Source of the DNA: Kribbella steppae
Lineage (GTDB): Bacteria > Actinomycetota > Actinomycetes > Propionibacteriales > Kribbellaceae
Direction of reading: 5' to 3'
NCBI RefSeq assembly: GCF_004342025.1
Contig: NZ_SLWN01000028.1
Coordinates: forward strand, 1-56,024
DNA: 56,024 nt
In this document: positions 33,633 through 42,690 of the stretch, piece by piece
Numbering within the stretch: position 1 is the first letter of the stretch
Layout of the letters: every line of letters begins with the position of its first letter
The notes under the pieces: generated by a model
The model's input: only the letters and a program-made list of their open reading frames with translations
Told to the model about the DNA's origin: nothing
Databases searched by the model: none
Position numbers and translations under genes: made by a program

Positions 33633-36005
33633 TCAGCTCAAGCTCAGACGGTGGGCTGTGTGGGCTGTCAGCTGGACGGCGATCCGCTCGTCACCGTGGC
33701 GGACGACGCGTTCCTGGTCCCGATCCGCGGTGAGCACCACGTCGATGCCGTCCGCGCGCCACGCGATGTCCACGGTGACGCCGCCCCGGGCGCGGAGACC
33801 CGTCACCCGGCCGGTCGGCCAGTCGTCCGGGCGGGCCGGCAGCGCCTCGATCTCGCCGGTGTGGCTCTGCAGCAGCATCTCCGCGATTCCCGCGGTCGCT
33901 CCGAAGTTGCCGTCGATCTGGAACGGCGGATGGGCGCAGAACAGGTTCGGGTAGACACCCGCGCCACTGCCCACGTAGTCCGTCGAGGTGTCGTCGGCCG
34001 GGCTCAGGAAGGCGCGCACCAGCCGATGCGCCGCGGCCGCGTCGCGCAGCCGGGCCCGCAGGTTGATCTTCCACGCCAGGGACCAGCCGGTGGCCTGATC
34101 GCCACGCAGGTCAAGCGTGCGTGCGGCCGCCGCCGCGAGGGCCGGAGTGCCGTCCGGAGTGATCGCATCGCCGGGGTGAAGGCCGACCAGATGCGACATG
34201 TGCCGGTGGTGCGGGTCCTCCTCGGGCAGATCCGCGGCCCACTCCTGAAGTTGCCCACGGCTACCGATCGGCGGATCCGGGATCCGCTTGCGGGCCAGGA
34301 CGAGGCGCTCGACCAGTGGATCGATCAACCCCAGGAGTCCGGCGGTCTGCGCACACCGGTCGAACAGATCCGCGATCAGAGCCAGGTCCATCGTCGCCGA
34401 GACTGTCACCGACGCGGGCTTGCCGTCATCGGTCAGGTAGTCGTTCTCCGGCGAGGTCGATGGCGACGTACCCAGACTCCCGTCCGGCAGCTCGACCAGC
34501 CAGTCGAGGCAGAATTCCGCGGCGCCTCGCAGCACCGGCCACGCACGGCCGAGGAACTCCAGGTCGCCAGTGAACGCGTAGTGATCCCACAGGTGGCGGA
34601 CCAGCCAGGCACCGGCCATCGGCCAGTTGGACCACCGCGGGTCTCCCTCGACGGGAAGCGTCCAGCACCACGCGTCCGCGTTGTGATGAGCCGTCCAGCC
34701 ACCGCAGCCGTAGCGCTCCTCCGCGGTACGGCGACCTGCCTCGGCGAGGTGGCCGAGGAAGTCGAGCAGCGGTTCGTGGCACTCGGGAAGACTCGTGGTC
34801 TCGGCCGGCCAGTAGTTCATCTCGGTGTTGATGTTGACCGTGAAGTTCGAGCTCCAGGGCGGCCGGAGGATGTCGTTCCAGATCCCCTGCAGGTTGGTCG
34901 GCAGCCCTCCAGGGCGCGAACTCGCGATCATCAGGTAGCGCCCGTAGTTGAACACCAGCGCCGCCAGCGCTGGGTCGTCGCCGTGCTGGGTCAACCGCAC
35001 GTCGGTGGGCAGATCCGCCACGTCCGGAGAACCGGCCAGCTCGAGCGACGCGCGGCGGAACAATCCCTGGTGATCCTCGGTGTGCTCGGTGAGGAGTTCG
35101 CCGTACTCACGGCCGAGCGCGGCGCGCACCTTCTCGTCGGCGGCCGTCCAGCATTCCTCCGCCGTCCGGGTCGGCACGGCTGACGGACCGTCGTACCCGG
35201 TCGCTGTGGAGAGGATCAGAGTCAGCTCGCCGGCTCCCCGGACGGTGAGACCGGTCTCGTCGGCGGTCACCTCACCGTCGGTCCGCGCCCGGAGTGCGAT
35301 CGCCGCCGCCATCCCGCGATCCGGGCCGTCGGAGTACCGGATCGGCTCCGGTACGTGGCGATGCGGTGGTGCCACATCTGCCGGGGCCTGCAGCAGCAGC
35401 CCAACGCCCTCGCCGACCACGTGCGGCCGCGAACGTAATTGCGAGGTCAGCCGCGCGGTGACGCCGAGTGCACCCGGCTTCGACGCGGTCATGCGCAGGA
35501 CGAGCACCCCGGCCGGCGCGCTCACGAACACTTCCTGCCGGACGGCCACTCCCCCGATCTCGTACTCCGCCGACGCCGTCGCGGTGTCGAGATCGAGCCT
35601 CCTGCGGTACTTCGCTGCATCCCCGGCAGCCGGCGTGGAGCCGTCGACCGTGACGTCCAGCAGCAGATCGCCGAGCGGCAGATAGGCCTGGGAGTAGCCG
35701 GAATGGAATCCACCGGCCAGCTCATGTGCGCGCCGGATGTCACCGTCGGCCAGAGCCGTGCGGACTGCTCGCACGGCCTCGGCTCCGACGGCACCGAGCG
35801 GCTCCGACAGCATCCGCGCCGTCTCCGGACCGCCCGACCAGCAGGTCTCGTCGTTCAAACCGATCCGGTCGGCTCCGACACCTCCGAAGCACATCGCCCC
35901 GATCCGGCCGTTGCCCAGCGGCAGTGCCTCCAGCCAGGTTCCGGCGGGCCGGTCGTAGCTCAGACACGTTTCATCCGTCCGGTCCGAGCCCACCAGGTCG
36001 CTCAT
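33633..36005 (-). CDS. Alpha-L-fucosidase (or alpha-L-galactosidase), GH95 family
   Basis: A 790-residue inverting GH95 enzyme without a signal peptide. The start ATG at 36005 has GGAGG 9 bases upstream. Residues matching the AfcA active site are in order: N391 and N393 in TVNINTEMNYW, E588 in LQEWAADLPE and D698 in FQIDGNFGA (AfcA: N421, N423, E566, D766). The N-terminal LPLGNGRIGAM and GLNDETCWSG are typical of the family's beta domain. GH95 enzymes remove alpha-1,2-linked L-fucose or, in some plants-glycan-specific members, L-galactose; the sequence does not decide which. It is the first gene of the minus-strand operon and is divergent from fuconate dehydratase. Confidence 0.9.
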   Translation of the reverse strand: MSDLVGSDRTDETCLSYDRPAGTWLEALPLGNGRIGAMCFGGVGADRIGLNDETCWSGGPETARMLSEPLGAVGAEAVRAVRTALADGDIRRAHELAGGFHSGYSQAYLPLGDLLLDVTVDGSTPAAGDAAKYRRRLDLDTATASAEYEIGGVAVRQEVFVSAPAGVLVLRMTASKPGALGVTARLTSQLRSRPHVVGEGVGLLLQAPADVAPPHRHVPEPIRYSDGPDRGMAAAIALRARTDGEVTADETGLTVRGAGELTLILSTATGYDGPSAVPTRTAEECWTAADEKVRAALGREYGELLTEHTEDHQGLFRRASLELAGSPDVADLPTDVRLTQHGDDPALAALVFNYGRYLMIASSRPGGLPTNLQGIWNDILRPPWSSNFTVNINTEMNYWPAETTSLPECHEPLLDFLGHLAEAGRRTAEERYGCGGWTAHHNADAWCWTLPVEGDPRWSNWPMAGAWLVRHLWDHYAFTGDLEFLGRAWPVLRGAAEFCLDWLVELPDGSLGTSPSTSPENDYLTDDGKPASVTVSATMDLALIADLFDRCAQTAGLLGLIDPLVERLVLARKRIPDPPIGSRGQLQEWAADLPEEDPHHRHMSHLVGLHPGDAITPDGTPALAAAAARTLDLRGDQATGWSLAWKINLRARLRDAAAAHRLVRAFLSPADDTSTDYVGSGAGVYPNLFCAHPPFQIDGNFGATAGIAEMLLQSHTGEIEALPARPDDWPTGRVTGLRARGGVTVDIAWRADGIDVVLTADRDQERVVRHGDERIAVQLTAHTAHRLSLS

Positions 36006-36148
36006 TCCCAGGCACCTCCATCGAGTGTGATGGTGAGGAGAATCATCATATGAATTCTGTGGATCGTAGCGCCACGGCGGCAAGTGGTCCATACTTGGGC
36101 GGGTGTGAACGTAAAATCGTCTTATCTATCGGAGCAACAGGGGGTCTC
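36006..36148. promoter_or_regulatory. Divergent promoter region of the fucose/arabinose locus
   Basis: 143 bases separate the two operons, and the middle is unusually AT-rich. On the minus strand TATGAT (in AATTCATATGATGATTC, near 36045) could be a -10 for GH95. On the plus strand TAAAAT (36112-36117) could be a -10 for fuconate dehydratase. TCATATGA is an 8-base palindrome here and a candidate half of an operator for the GntR protein encoded at 37465. No FadR-type TnGTnnnACnA site was clear. Confidence 0.4.
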
Positions 36149-37468
36149 ATGCCACGCATCACGTCGGTGGAGGTCATCGACGTTCGTTTCCCGACCTCGC
36201 TCACCAGCGACGGCTCCGACGCGATGAACAAGGACGGCGACTACTCGGCGGCGTACGTCGTCCTGCACACCGACGACCCGGCGCTGACGGGGCACGGCTT
36301 CACCTTCACGATCGGGCGCGGCAACGACCTGTGCGCCGCGGCGGCGGCCCAACGCGGCCGGCCCCTGGTCGGGCGCGAGGTCGACGATCTCTGCGCCGAC
36401 CTGGGTGGGATCTACCGGGAGCTGCAGTCGGACACGCAACTGCGCTGGCTCGGGCCGGACAAAGGCGTCGTACATCTGGCGCTGGCGGCCGTCATGAACG
36501 CCGTCTGGGACCTGGCCGCCCGGCGAGCCGGCAAGCCGCTGTGGCGACTCCTGGCCGACATGTCACCTGAGGAGCTCGTCGCGGCCGCCGACCTGCGGTA
36601 CCTGTCGGACGTGCTCACCCCCGAGCAGGCGGTCGCGCTCCTCGCCGACCGCGAGCCGGGCCGGGCGCAGCGGATCAAGGAGCTCGAGGCCGGCGGGTAC
36701 CCGTGCTACACCACGTCCGCCGGCTGGCTCGGGTACTCCGACGACAAGTTGCGTCGGCTCTGCGAAGAGGCCGTTGCCGCCGGCTACAAACACGTCAAGC
36801 TCAAGGTTGGCGCCGACCTGACCGACGACATTCGCAGGTGCGGTATCGCCCGCGACGTGCTCGGCCCGGACGGGCACCTGATGATCGACGCGAACCAGGT
36901 CTGGGACGTGCCGGAAGCGATCGCCTGGGTCCGGGCGCTGGCGCCGTTCAATCCGTTGTGGATCGAGGAGCCGACACATCCCGACGACGTTCTCGGACAC
37001 GCTGCGATCCGGCGTGCGGTCGCGCCGATCGGCGTCGCCACCGGCGAGCACGGCATGAACCGGGTGCTGTTCAAGCAGTTGTTCCAGGCCGGCGCGATCG
37101 ACTACTGCCAGCTCGATGCCGCTCGGCTGGGCAGCGTCAACGAAGTCCTCGCCGTGTACCTCCTGGCCGCCTCGTTCGACGTCCCGGTGTGTCCGCACGC
37201 CGGCGGAGTCGGCCTGTGCGAGCTGGTCCAGCATCTCGCGATCTTCGACTATGTGGCGGTCTCCGGCTCATTGGACGGTCGTGTCACCGAGTACGTCGAC
37301 CATCTGCACGAGCACTTCACCGACCCCTGCATCGTCAAGAACGGGGCCTACCGGCTTCCGTCCCTCCCCGGCTACAGCGCCGAGCTGCGCAGACCGTCAC
37401 TCGCGACGTACACCTTCCCGACCGGGTCCTACTGGGCATCGCGAGGCAGCGCGGAGTCGGTGGCATGA
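36149..37468 (+). CDS. fucD: L-fuconate dehydratase (enolase superfamily)
   Basis: A 439-residue mandelate-racemase-type enolase. It dehydrates L-fuconate to 2-keto-3-deoxy-L-fuconate in the non-phosphorylating L-fucose pathway. Family marks: DVRFPTSLTSDGSDAMNKDG at the N-terminus, which is characteristic of fuconate dehydratases, the base pair K217-x-K219 in HVKLKVG, metal ligands D247 (MIDANQ), E273 (WIEEPT) and E300 (ATGEHG), and H350 in CPHAGGVG. The start ATG 36149 follows GGGG and a weak GGAG. It overlaps the GntR gene by ATGA. The other steps (fucose dehydrogenase, fuconolactonase, KDF dehydrogenase, aldolase or hydrolase) are not in this window. Confidence 0.9.
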   Translation: MPRITSVEVIDVRFPTSLTSDGSDAMNKDGDYSAAYVVLHTDDPALTGHGFTFTIGRGNDLCAAAAAQRGRPLVGREVDDLCADLGGIYRELQSDTQLRWLGPDKGVVHLALAAVMNAVWDLAARRAGKPLWRLLADMSPEELVAAADLRYLSDVLTPEQAVALLADREPGRAQRIKELEAGGYPCYTTSAGWLGYSDDKLRRLCEEAVAAGYKHVKLKVGADLTDDIRRCGIARDVLGPDGHLMIDANQVWDVPEAIAWVRALAPFNPLWIEEPTHPDDVLGHAAIRRAVAPIGVATGEHGMNRVLFKQLFQAGAIDYCQLDAARLGSVNEVLAVYLLAASFDVPVCPHAGGVGLCELVQHLAIFDYVAVSGSLDGRVTEYVDHLHEHFTDPCIVKNGAYRLPSLPGYSAELRRPSLATYTFPTGSYWASRGSAESVA

Positions 37469-38250
37469 CGGCCGGCGTCGGGCCTGGCCGGGAACCGAGC
37501 ACCCTGGCGGACAACGGTCGCTCGGCTCGAATCGGTGTTTCGCAGACCGACGTCGTCGTACAAGGCATCAAGAAGATGATCATCGACCGTGCGCTCCGGC
37601 CGGGTGACCGCCTGCCGGTCGAGAAGGACCTCGCCGAGGCACTGGGAGTCTCCCGCGGTCCGCTGCGCGAGGGCGTCCGCGCGCTGTCCATGATGGGCGT
37701 GCTGGAGACCCGGCAGGGCGACGGCACCTACGTCACGGCCCTCGACCCTTCGTTGCTGCTGGCCCCGATGGGGTTCGTGGTGGACCTGCAGGACCACAGC
37801 GGTGCGCGCCACCTGCACGCCGTACGACGAATGCTGGAGACTCAGGCTGCCGGACTGGCGGCGACCCTGATCAGCGACGAAGCGCTCGCGGCGGCGGACG
37901 AGCTGCTGCGCCGAACCGAGGCCGAACTGACTGACGGCGTGCCGGACCACGAGGCCCTGATCGACAACGACATCGCGTTCCACCGCGTCATCGCCCAAGC
38001 GGCCGGCAACCCGGTGCTCGCGGCCCTGATCGAGGCCCTCGGCGGACGGACCACCCGGGACCGGCTGTGGCGCTCGATCAGTCAGGAAGGCGCCGACGAA
38101 GCAACGCACGGCGAGCACCGGGCGATCCTCGACGCCCTGGCCGGTCGCGACCCCGACCGGGCTCGCATCCGCATGGCCGTCCACCTGTTCGGCGTCGAGG
38201 ACTACCTCCGCCAACGACCACCCGGCGACGACCCCATCCCCGATCTCTGA
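37465..38250 (+). CDS. GntR-family regulator, FCD (FadR-like) type
   Basis: A 261-residue repressor or activator. The N-terminal winged helix (residues about 28-95: LPVEKDLAEALGVSRGPLRE, then MGVLETRQGDGTYV) is GntR-type. The helical effector domain (100-250) has the FCD pattern, with E in RRMLETQAAGLAA, D in NDIAFHRVIAQAAGN and H in THGEHRAILDALAGRD; these D/H residues bind a divalent metal and an organic acid. The start ATG overlaps the fuconate dehydratase stop by 4 bases, so the two are translated together. Its likely ligand is a sugar acid such as fuconate or a downstream keto acid, and its likely target the 36006-36148 divergent region. Confidence 0.88.
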   Translation: MTAGVGPGREPSTLADNGRSARIGVSQTDVVVQGIKKMIIDRALRPGDRLPVEKDLAEALGVSRGPLREGVRALSMMGVLETRQGDGTYVTALDPSLLLAPMGFVVDLQDHSGARHLHAVRRMLETQAAGLAATLISDEALAAADELLRRTEAELTDGVPDHEALIDNDIAFHRVIAQAAGNPVLAALIEALGGRTTRDRLWRSISQEGADEATHGEHRAILDALAGRDPDRARIRMAVHLFGVEDYLRQRPPGDDPIPDL

Positions 38251-38260
38251 GGACCGCTCG

Positions 38261-40282
38261 ATGCCCTTCCTGTGGCGCACTGCGAACCTGACGCTGACGT
38301 TCTGCCTCGACGACGGCCCCGTCCGGTTGGAATCCGTCCACTGGGATCCCGAGGCCTCCGCCGGTCCGGTCGACCAGCCACTCGTGGAGGTGTCCGCGCT
38401 CGGTCATGGCCGCTCGGTCAGCACCCATCGCCACGTCGGCACGGTCCTCGGCAACCGGCTGCGATACACCAGCCACGAAGCCACCGACACCAGCCTCCGC
38501 ATCGTTCAGCAGGACGCGGTGACAGGGCTTCAGATCACCAGCTTCTTCGAAGCGATGGACGGAGTACGCGTCTGGACAGAGGCCCGGCTGACCGGCCCCG
38601 GCAGCCTCGAGTTGACCAGCCTGTCATCGGTCGTCGTCGCGATCGACTCGGTCGACTTCGACCTGATCTCCGGCGACAACGACTGGATGGCCGAGAGCAG
38701 GTGGTCCGCCCGGCCACTGCGCGAGATCGGACTGCCCGACATTCAGCGCCCGCCGCACCACCCGCCACCGCGCACCGTGCACGCGGTGACGAGTCGGGGC
38801 TCATGGTCGACCGGCGAGCACCTTCCCACCGGTGTTCTGATGCGAGACGGGTACGCACTCGGCTGGCAGATCGAGCACAACGGGCCTTGGTACTACGAGA
38901 TCGGTGAAACCCTGCGCGGCGGCTACCTGCTCCTCACCGGACCAACCGATCAGGAGCACCAGTGGACGGCGACCATCACCGCGGACCGCCCGTTCACGAC
39001 CGTGCCGGTGTCGCTCGTCGCGGCAACTGACCGCGACAGCGCCTTCGCCGCGCTGACCCGGCAACGCCGTGCCATCCGGCGGCACCGCCCCGCCGACGAC
39101 AAGCTTCCAGTCATCTTCAACGACTACATGAACACCCTGATGGGGGATCCGACCACCGACCGGTTGCTGCCGTTGATCGACGCTGCGGCCGCGGTCGGGG
39201 CGGAGTACTTCTGTATCGATGCGGGATGGTACGCCGAGGGCAATTGGTGGAGCACGGTGGGCGCCTGGCAGGCGTCAACCACGCGTTTCCCTGGCGGGCT
39301 CGGTGAGGTCACCGACCGCATCCACCACCACGGCATGGTGCCCGGACTCTGGCTCGAACCCGAGGTGGTCGGCGTCGACTCGCCGCTGGCACATGACCTG
39401 CCGGACGACGCCTTCCTCAGCCGACGCGGTATCCGGGTCACAGAGAACGGCCGGCACCTCCTGGACCTACGCTCCCCCGCGGCCCGGCGGCACCTCGACG
39501 ACACGGTCGACCGACTGGTGGCCGAGTACGGGATCGGGTTCTTCAAACTGGACTACAACACGATGACCGGACCGGGCACCGACTCCGACGGAAAGTCGCT
39601 CGGCCAGGGTCTGCTGGAGCACCAGCGAGCACTGCTCGACTGGCTGGACGGCGTCCAGGCGCGACATCCCCGGCTGCTGCTCGAAAACTGTGGGTCCGGC
39701 GCGTTGCGGATGGACTACGCGATGCTGTCCCGGCTGCACCTGCAGTCGACCTCCGACCAGCAGGATCCCTTGCTCTACGCAACAATCGCGGCCGCGGCGC
39801 CGGCGTCCGTACTGCCCGAACAAGCGGGTAACTGGGCCTATCCCCAGAGCGGGATGTCGCCCGAGGAGTTGACTCTCTGCCTGGTCAACGGCATTCTCGG
39901 CCGGATGTACCTGTCCGGCCACCTGGACTGCATGACACCACCCGAGCTCGACCTGGTCCGCTCAGCTCTGGCCGCCCACCGGGCCGTGCTGCCCCACCTG
40001 CCGCAACTGGTTCCCTTCTGGCCGCTGGGCCTGCCCGCCTGGACCGACGAATGGGTGGCACTCGGGCTCCAGGGACCATCGACGTCGTACCTCACGCTGT
40101 GGCACCGCTCTGCCGAACCGTCCCAGGTCGACTTGTCACTGACTCGTTGCGAGGTCAAGAGCCTCTTCCCGGCTCGGCCCGACGGCTGGACCTACGACTG
40201 GAACGGCAACACCCTGACCATCACGGCCAACACACCAGAGCCCTCCGCCCGCGTCATCGAACTCGCTCACTCCAGAGGCTGA
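38261..40282 (+). CDS. Alpha-galactosidase, GH36 family
   Basis: A 673-residue retaining GH36 enzyme without a signal peptide. The start ATG 38261 has GAGGA 7 bases upstream and lies 10 bases after the GntR stop. The (beta/alpha)8 part contains the usual strand motifs: EYFCIDAGWYAEGNWWST, VPGLWLEPEVVG, the nucleophile D431 in FFKLDYN, LENCGSGALRMDY and the acid/base D499 in TSDQQDP. An N-terminal beta domain and a C-terminal Greek-key domain flank it. The enzyme should remove terminal alpha-galactose from imported oligosaccharides. Relatives acting on alpha-N-acetylgalactosamine or L-sugars exist, so the substrate is provisional. The gene closes the plus-strand operon. Confidence 0.85.
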   Translation: MPFLWRTANLTLTFCLDDGPVRLESVHWDPEASAGPVDQPLVEVSALGHGRSVSTHRHVGTVLGNRLRYTSHEATDTSLRIVQQDAVTGLQITSFFEAMDGVRVWTEARLTGPGSLELTSLSSVVVAIDSVDFDLISGDNDWMAESRWSARPLREIGLPDIQRPPHHPPPRTVHAVTSRGSWSTGEHLPTGVLMRDGYALGWQIEHNGPWYYEIGETLRGGYLLLTGPTDQEHQWTATITADRPFTTVPVSLVAATDRDSAFAALTRQRRAIRRHRPADDKLPVIFNDYMNTLMGDPTTDRLLPLIDAAAAVGAEYFCIDAGWYAEGNWWSTVGAWQASTTRFPGGLGEVTDRIHHHGMVPGLWLEPEVVGVDSPLAHDLPDDAFLSRRGIRVTENGRHLLDLRSPAARRHLDDTVDRLVAEYGIGFFKLDYNTMTGPGTDSDGKSLGQGLLEHQRALLDWLDGVQARHPRLLLENCGSGALRMDYAMLSRLHLQSTSDQQDPLLYATIAAAAPASVLPEQAGNWAYPQSGMSPEELTLCLVNGILGRMYLSGHLDCMTPPELDLVRSALAAHRAVLPHLPQLVPFWPLGLPAWTDEWVALGLQGPSTSYLTLWHRSAEPSQVDLSLTRCEVKSLFPARPDGWTYDWNGNTLTITANTPEPSARVIELAHSRG

Positions 40283-40464
40283 CGGGTGATCTGAGCTGGC
40301 TCGCGGCGAGCTTTTCGGCCGTCAGCGACTCACCCGGCTCGGCCAGCCAGCGGCTCGAGAGCGCCAGCGTGATCCGGGAGTCGAGGCTTCGGCCGTCCTG
40401 AAAGGGGTTTGAAAGTGGCGTCGGGGAGACTCGCGCCACGATCGGTTCGACCTTGGAGTTGGGG

Positions 40465-41571
40465 ATGACACGAGCCACGCGAATCAGTGTCGGCGTACAG
40501 ACGTCGCGGTTCCTGAAGACTGTTGCCGCGCTGGTCGCCGGGGCGGCACTGAGCATCGCCTCCGTCGGAGTGGCGCCGGCCACCGCGGCCGGGCCGGTGG
40601 GGCACCGGCCTGTTCCGGTTGTTTACGACAGTGATCTGGACTTCGATGACGCGTCGACGTTGGCGTTGCTCTGTCAGGCGCACAAGCAAGGCCGTATCGA
40701 GCTGCGCGCCGTCACGGTGGTGAACAACGGCATCGGTACGGCGGGCCGGTCGTTGACGCATGCACGGACGATTCTCGAAAAGTGTGGCCTGCCGCGCGTT
40801 CCAGTGGCCGATGGTTCACCGACCGGTGTGCACCTGGCACCACCAGAGGCGAGGGAGACCTTCGAGCGCGTCCTGACCGGAGCACTCGACGACGCCGACC
40901 GACCTGACCAGCCGTCGTCGGTGACAGCGGCACAGCTGATCGCCCAGTCGGTCCTGAGTTCGCGTGAGCCCGTGACGGTGCTGGCTACCGGCCCGCTCAG
41001 CAACGTAGCCGCGGCGTTGCGCGAACACCGAGACGTGGCGCAGAGGATCGAGTCGCTCTACGTGATGGGTGGAGCGTTCGACGTACCGGGCAATCTCTTC
41101 GGTTCGACCACCGGCGGGTTCGACAACACCCAGGAGGTCAACCTCTGGATCGACCCGAACGCCGCCGATCACGTGTTCCGTGCGATGCCCGCCGGCCGGG
41201 TCCGGATCGTCCCGCTGGACGCTACGAACCACGTCATGATCACCCAGGCGTACGTCGACCGGCTCGGCGCCTCCGCCCGTACAGTCGAGGCGCGGCTTGT
41301 GCACGCGATCCTGACGCAGCCGGACCTGCCTCCGCTCATCGAGCTCGACATCATGTTCTGGTGGGACGCGCTCGCCGCCACCTCGCTCGTCCTGGGGCCG
41401 CGCGACGACCTCGTCAGCTACCGGCTGCGGACTGTCTCCGTCGTCCTCGACGGCGCTTCGTCCGGACGCACGATCGACGCACCGGACGGCACACCGCAAC
41501 TGGTCGGATACACCGCCGACGGCGCACGATTCGAGGACGCATTCACGTCAATCCTCAACGGCGGCCGGTAG
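40465..41571 (+). CDS. Secreted nucleoside hydrolase-like protein
   Basis: A 368-residue inosine-uridine-type ribohydrolase fold. The ATG at 40465 has GGAG 6 bases upstream, and the N-terminus is a signal peptide ending near ATAAG (about residue 38). The calcium-binding entry motif reads VVYDSDLDFDDAS, where the classical form is DTDxGxDDA: the aspartates are kept but glycine is replaced by phenylalanine. The usual later elements are present: VLATGPLSN, LYVMGGAFDVPGN, EVNLWIDPNAA and, near the end, ELDIMFWWD. It hydrolyses the N-glycosidic bond of nucleosides outside the cell, or is a related hydrolase with another glycoside substrate. It is monocistronic. The 180 bases before it contain no gene. 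Confidence 0.82.
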   Translation: MTRATRISVGVQTSRFLKTVAALVAGAALSIASVGVAPATAAGPVGHRPVPVVYDSDLDFDDASTLALLCQAHKQGRIELRAVTVVNNGIGTAGRSLTHARTILEKCGLPRVPVADGSPTGVHLAPPEARETFERVLTGALDDADRPDQPSSVTAAQLIAQSVLSSREPVTVLATGPLSNVAAALREHRDVAQRIESLYVMGGAFDVPGNLFGSTTGGFDNTQEVNLWIDPNAADHVFRAMPAGRVRIVPLDATNHVMITQAYVDRLGASARTVEARLVHAILTQPDLPPLIELDIMFWWDALAATSLVLGPRDDLVSYRLRTVSVVLDGASSGRTIDAPDGTPQLVGYTADGARFEDAFTSILNGGR

Positions 41572-41616
41572 TCCACAACGGTGACCGATGAAGGGCTGAG
41601 GTTAGACTTTCGTCAT

Positions 41617-42387
41617 ATGAGTGAAGAACCGAACTACGAGCGCGCGGGTATATTCTGGGTGGGTGGTCCGGCGGCGGCGGGCAAGACCACGGTGAGCCGT
41701 CTACTCGCGCGAAAGCACGGATTTCTCTGGTACAGCGTAGATGCCTACGCATTCGCTCACGAGAAGCGCGCAGCTGCGGCCGGGCTTCATGTGATGGGTA
41801 CCGGTCCGGGAGACTTTGATCGCCGGCCGATGATTATGGAAGATATCCGCTCACTGTCCGTGGATACATCGGTTGTTGTCGAAGGTGCATTCGTCACTCC
41901 CAGGATGGCTGGGGTTGCCGAGAACGCAGTGTGGCTGATGCCCTCAAGAGAGGAACAACTCGCACGACTGGAACGCAGGCATCCAGGCGGTGTGCACAAA
42001 GATCATGTCTGGGGCTGGGATCTGGTGCGGAGCCAACTCGAGGGAACCAGCGCAAGCGTCGTCGTAGTCGACGGTCAGACTGTCGAGCAAACGCTCATGG
42101 CGGTCGAGCAGAGGTTCGGCGCAATCTTGGGATCGTGCCCCGCAGCGCGCACCACCTATGAGCGGCAATCTCTGATTCGTATCAGTAATCGCCAACTCGC
42201 TGACCAGGCGACCGAAAGACTGCGGTTGGGGCGCAACAAGGAGAATCGACACCACGCGGTTCGCGTATTCGATTGCGAGTGCGCACAGACGAACTGTAAT
42301 GAGGTTGTCGAGCTTGCCGTCGAGCAGATGCCAACTTTGCTCGCTCAGGCGCCCCCATCAATTGCCTCACCTGAACACTCCAACTGA
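41617..42387 (+). CDS. P-loop kinase-like protein
   Basis: A 256-residue protein with a Walker A motif (FWVGGPAAAGKTTVSRLL) near its start, a DxY nucleotide or substrate-site stretch (WYSVDAYAFAHE), a hydrophobic strand before VVEGAFVTPRM (Walker-B-like) and WLMPSREEQLARLERR (LID-like), the pattern of adenylate-kinase-type small-molecule kinases. An acidic/cysteine-bearing tail follows (FDCECAQTNCNEVVELAVE). GTG 41581 would add 12 residues without a ribosome site, so ATG 41617 was preferred. Its base composition is visibly less G/C-rich than its neighbours, suggesting acquisition from elsewhere. Substrate unknown. Confidence 0.7.
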   Translation: MSEEPNYERAGIFWVGGPAAAGKTTVSRLLARKHGFLWYSVDAYAFAHEKRAAAAGLHVMGTGPGDFDRRPMIMEDIRSLSVDTSVVVEGAFVTPRMAGVAENAVWLMPSREEQLARLERRHPGGVHKDHVWGWDLVRSQLEGTSASVVVVDGQTVEQTLMAVEQRFGAILGSCPAARTTYERQSLIRISNRQLADQATERLRLGRNKENRHHAVRVFDCECAQTNCNEVVELAVEQMPTLLAQAPPSIASPEHSN

Positions 42388-42409
42388 GCCTGAAGAGGCT
42401 TGACAGGAG

Positions 42410-42690
42410 CGCTACCCGGTCTACCTCAGGGCGTCGTCGAGCGGCGCCGCGAGCTGGACACGACCATCACCGCCGATCGCGCACTGATGGACCGCATCGC
42501 CGACCTTCAGGCGGCGCACCTCCACCAGCTCGCCGCGCTCCCGACGGCCGCCCGCCCGGCCAGCACCTAGGTCAGGCCCGCCGGATGCTCGAGAAGTACC
42601 GCGTCCAGCTCTGGGCCCAGCAGCTCGGCACCGCGCAGACGGTCAGCGATGCCCGCATCCGCAAGATGCTGAGCCCGTGGCCGGCCCTAC
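42410..42690 (+). pseudogene. hrpA: Remnant of the HrpA helicase C-terminus
   Basis: Two plus-strand segments in different frames carry the end of the HrpA RNA helicase (DUF3418 region). The first reads RELDTTITADRALMDRIADL up to a stop at about 42570. The second reads RRMLEKYRVQLWAQQLGTAQ, then TVSDARIRKM; the last part matches the family's EELRVSLWAQxLGTxxPVSDKR ending. The frame break and the internal stop show decay. A full HrpA is about 1300 residues, so this is only the last tenth. Its tail overlaps the 3' end of the next gene on the other strand. Confidence 0.7.

Noticed and set aside
40283..40464. A plus-strand frame resembling the tail of a LacI regulator (SVIRESRLRPS)
   Set aside because: The match is short and has no upstream domain; chance similarity is as likely.
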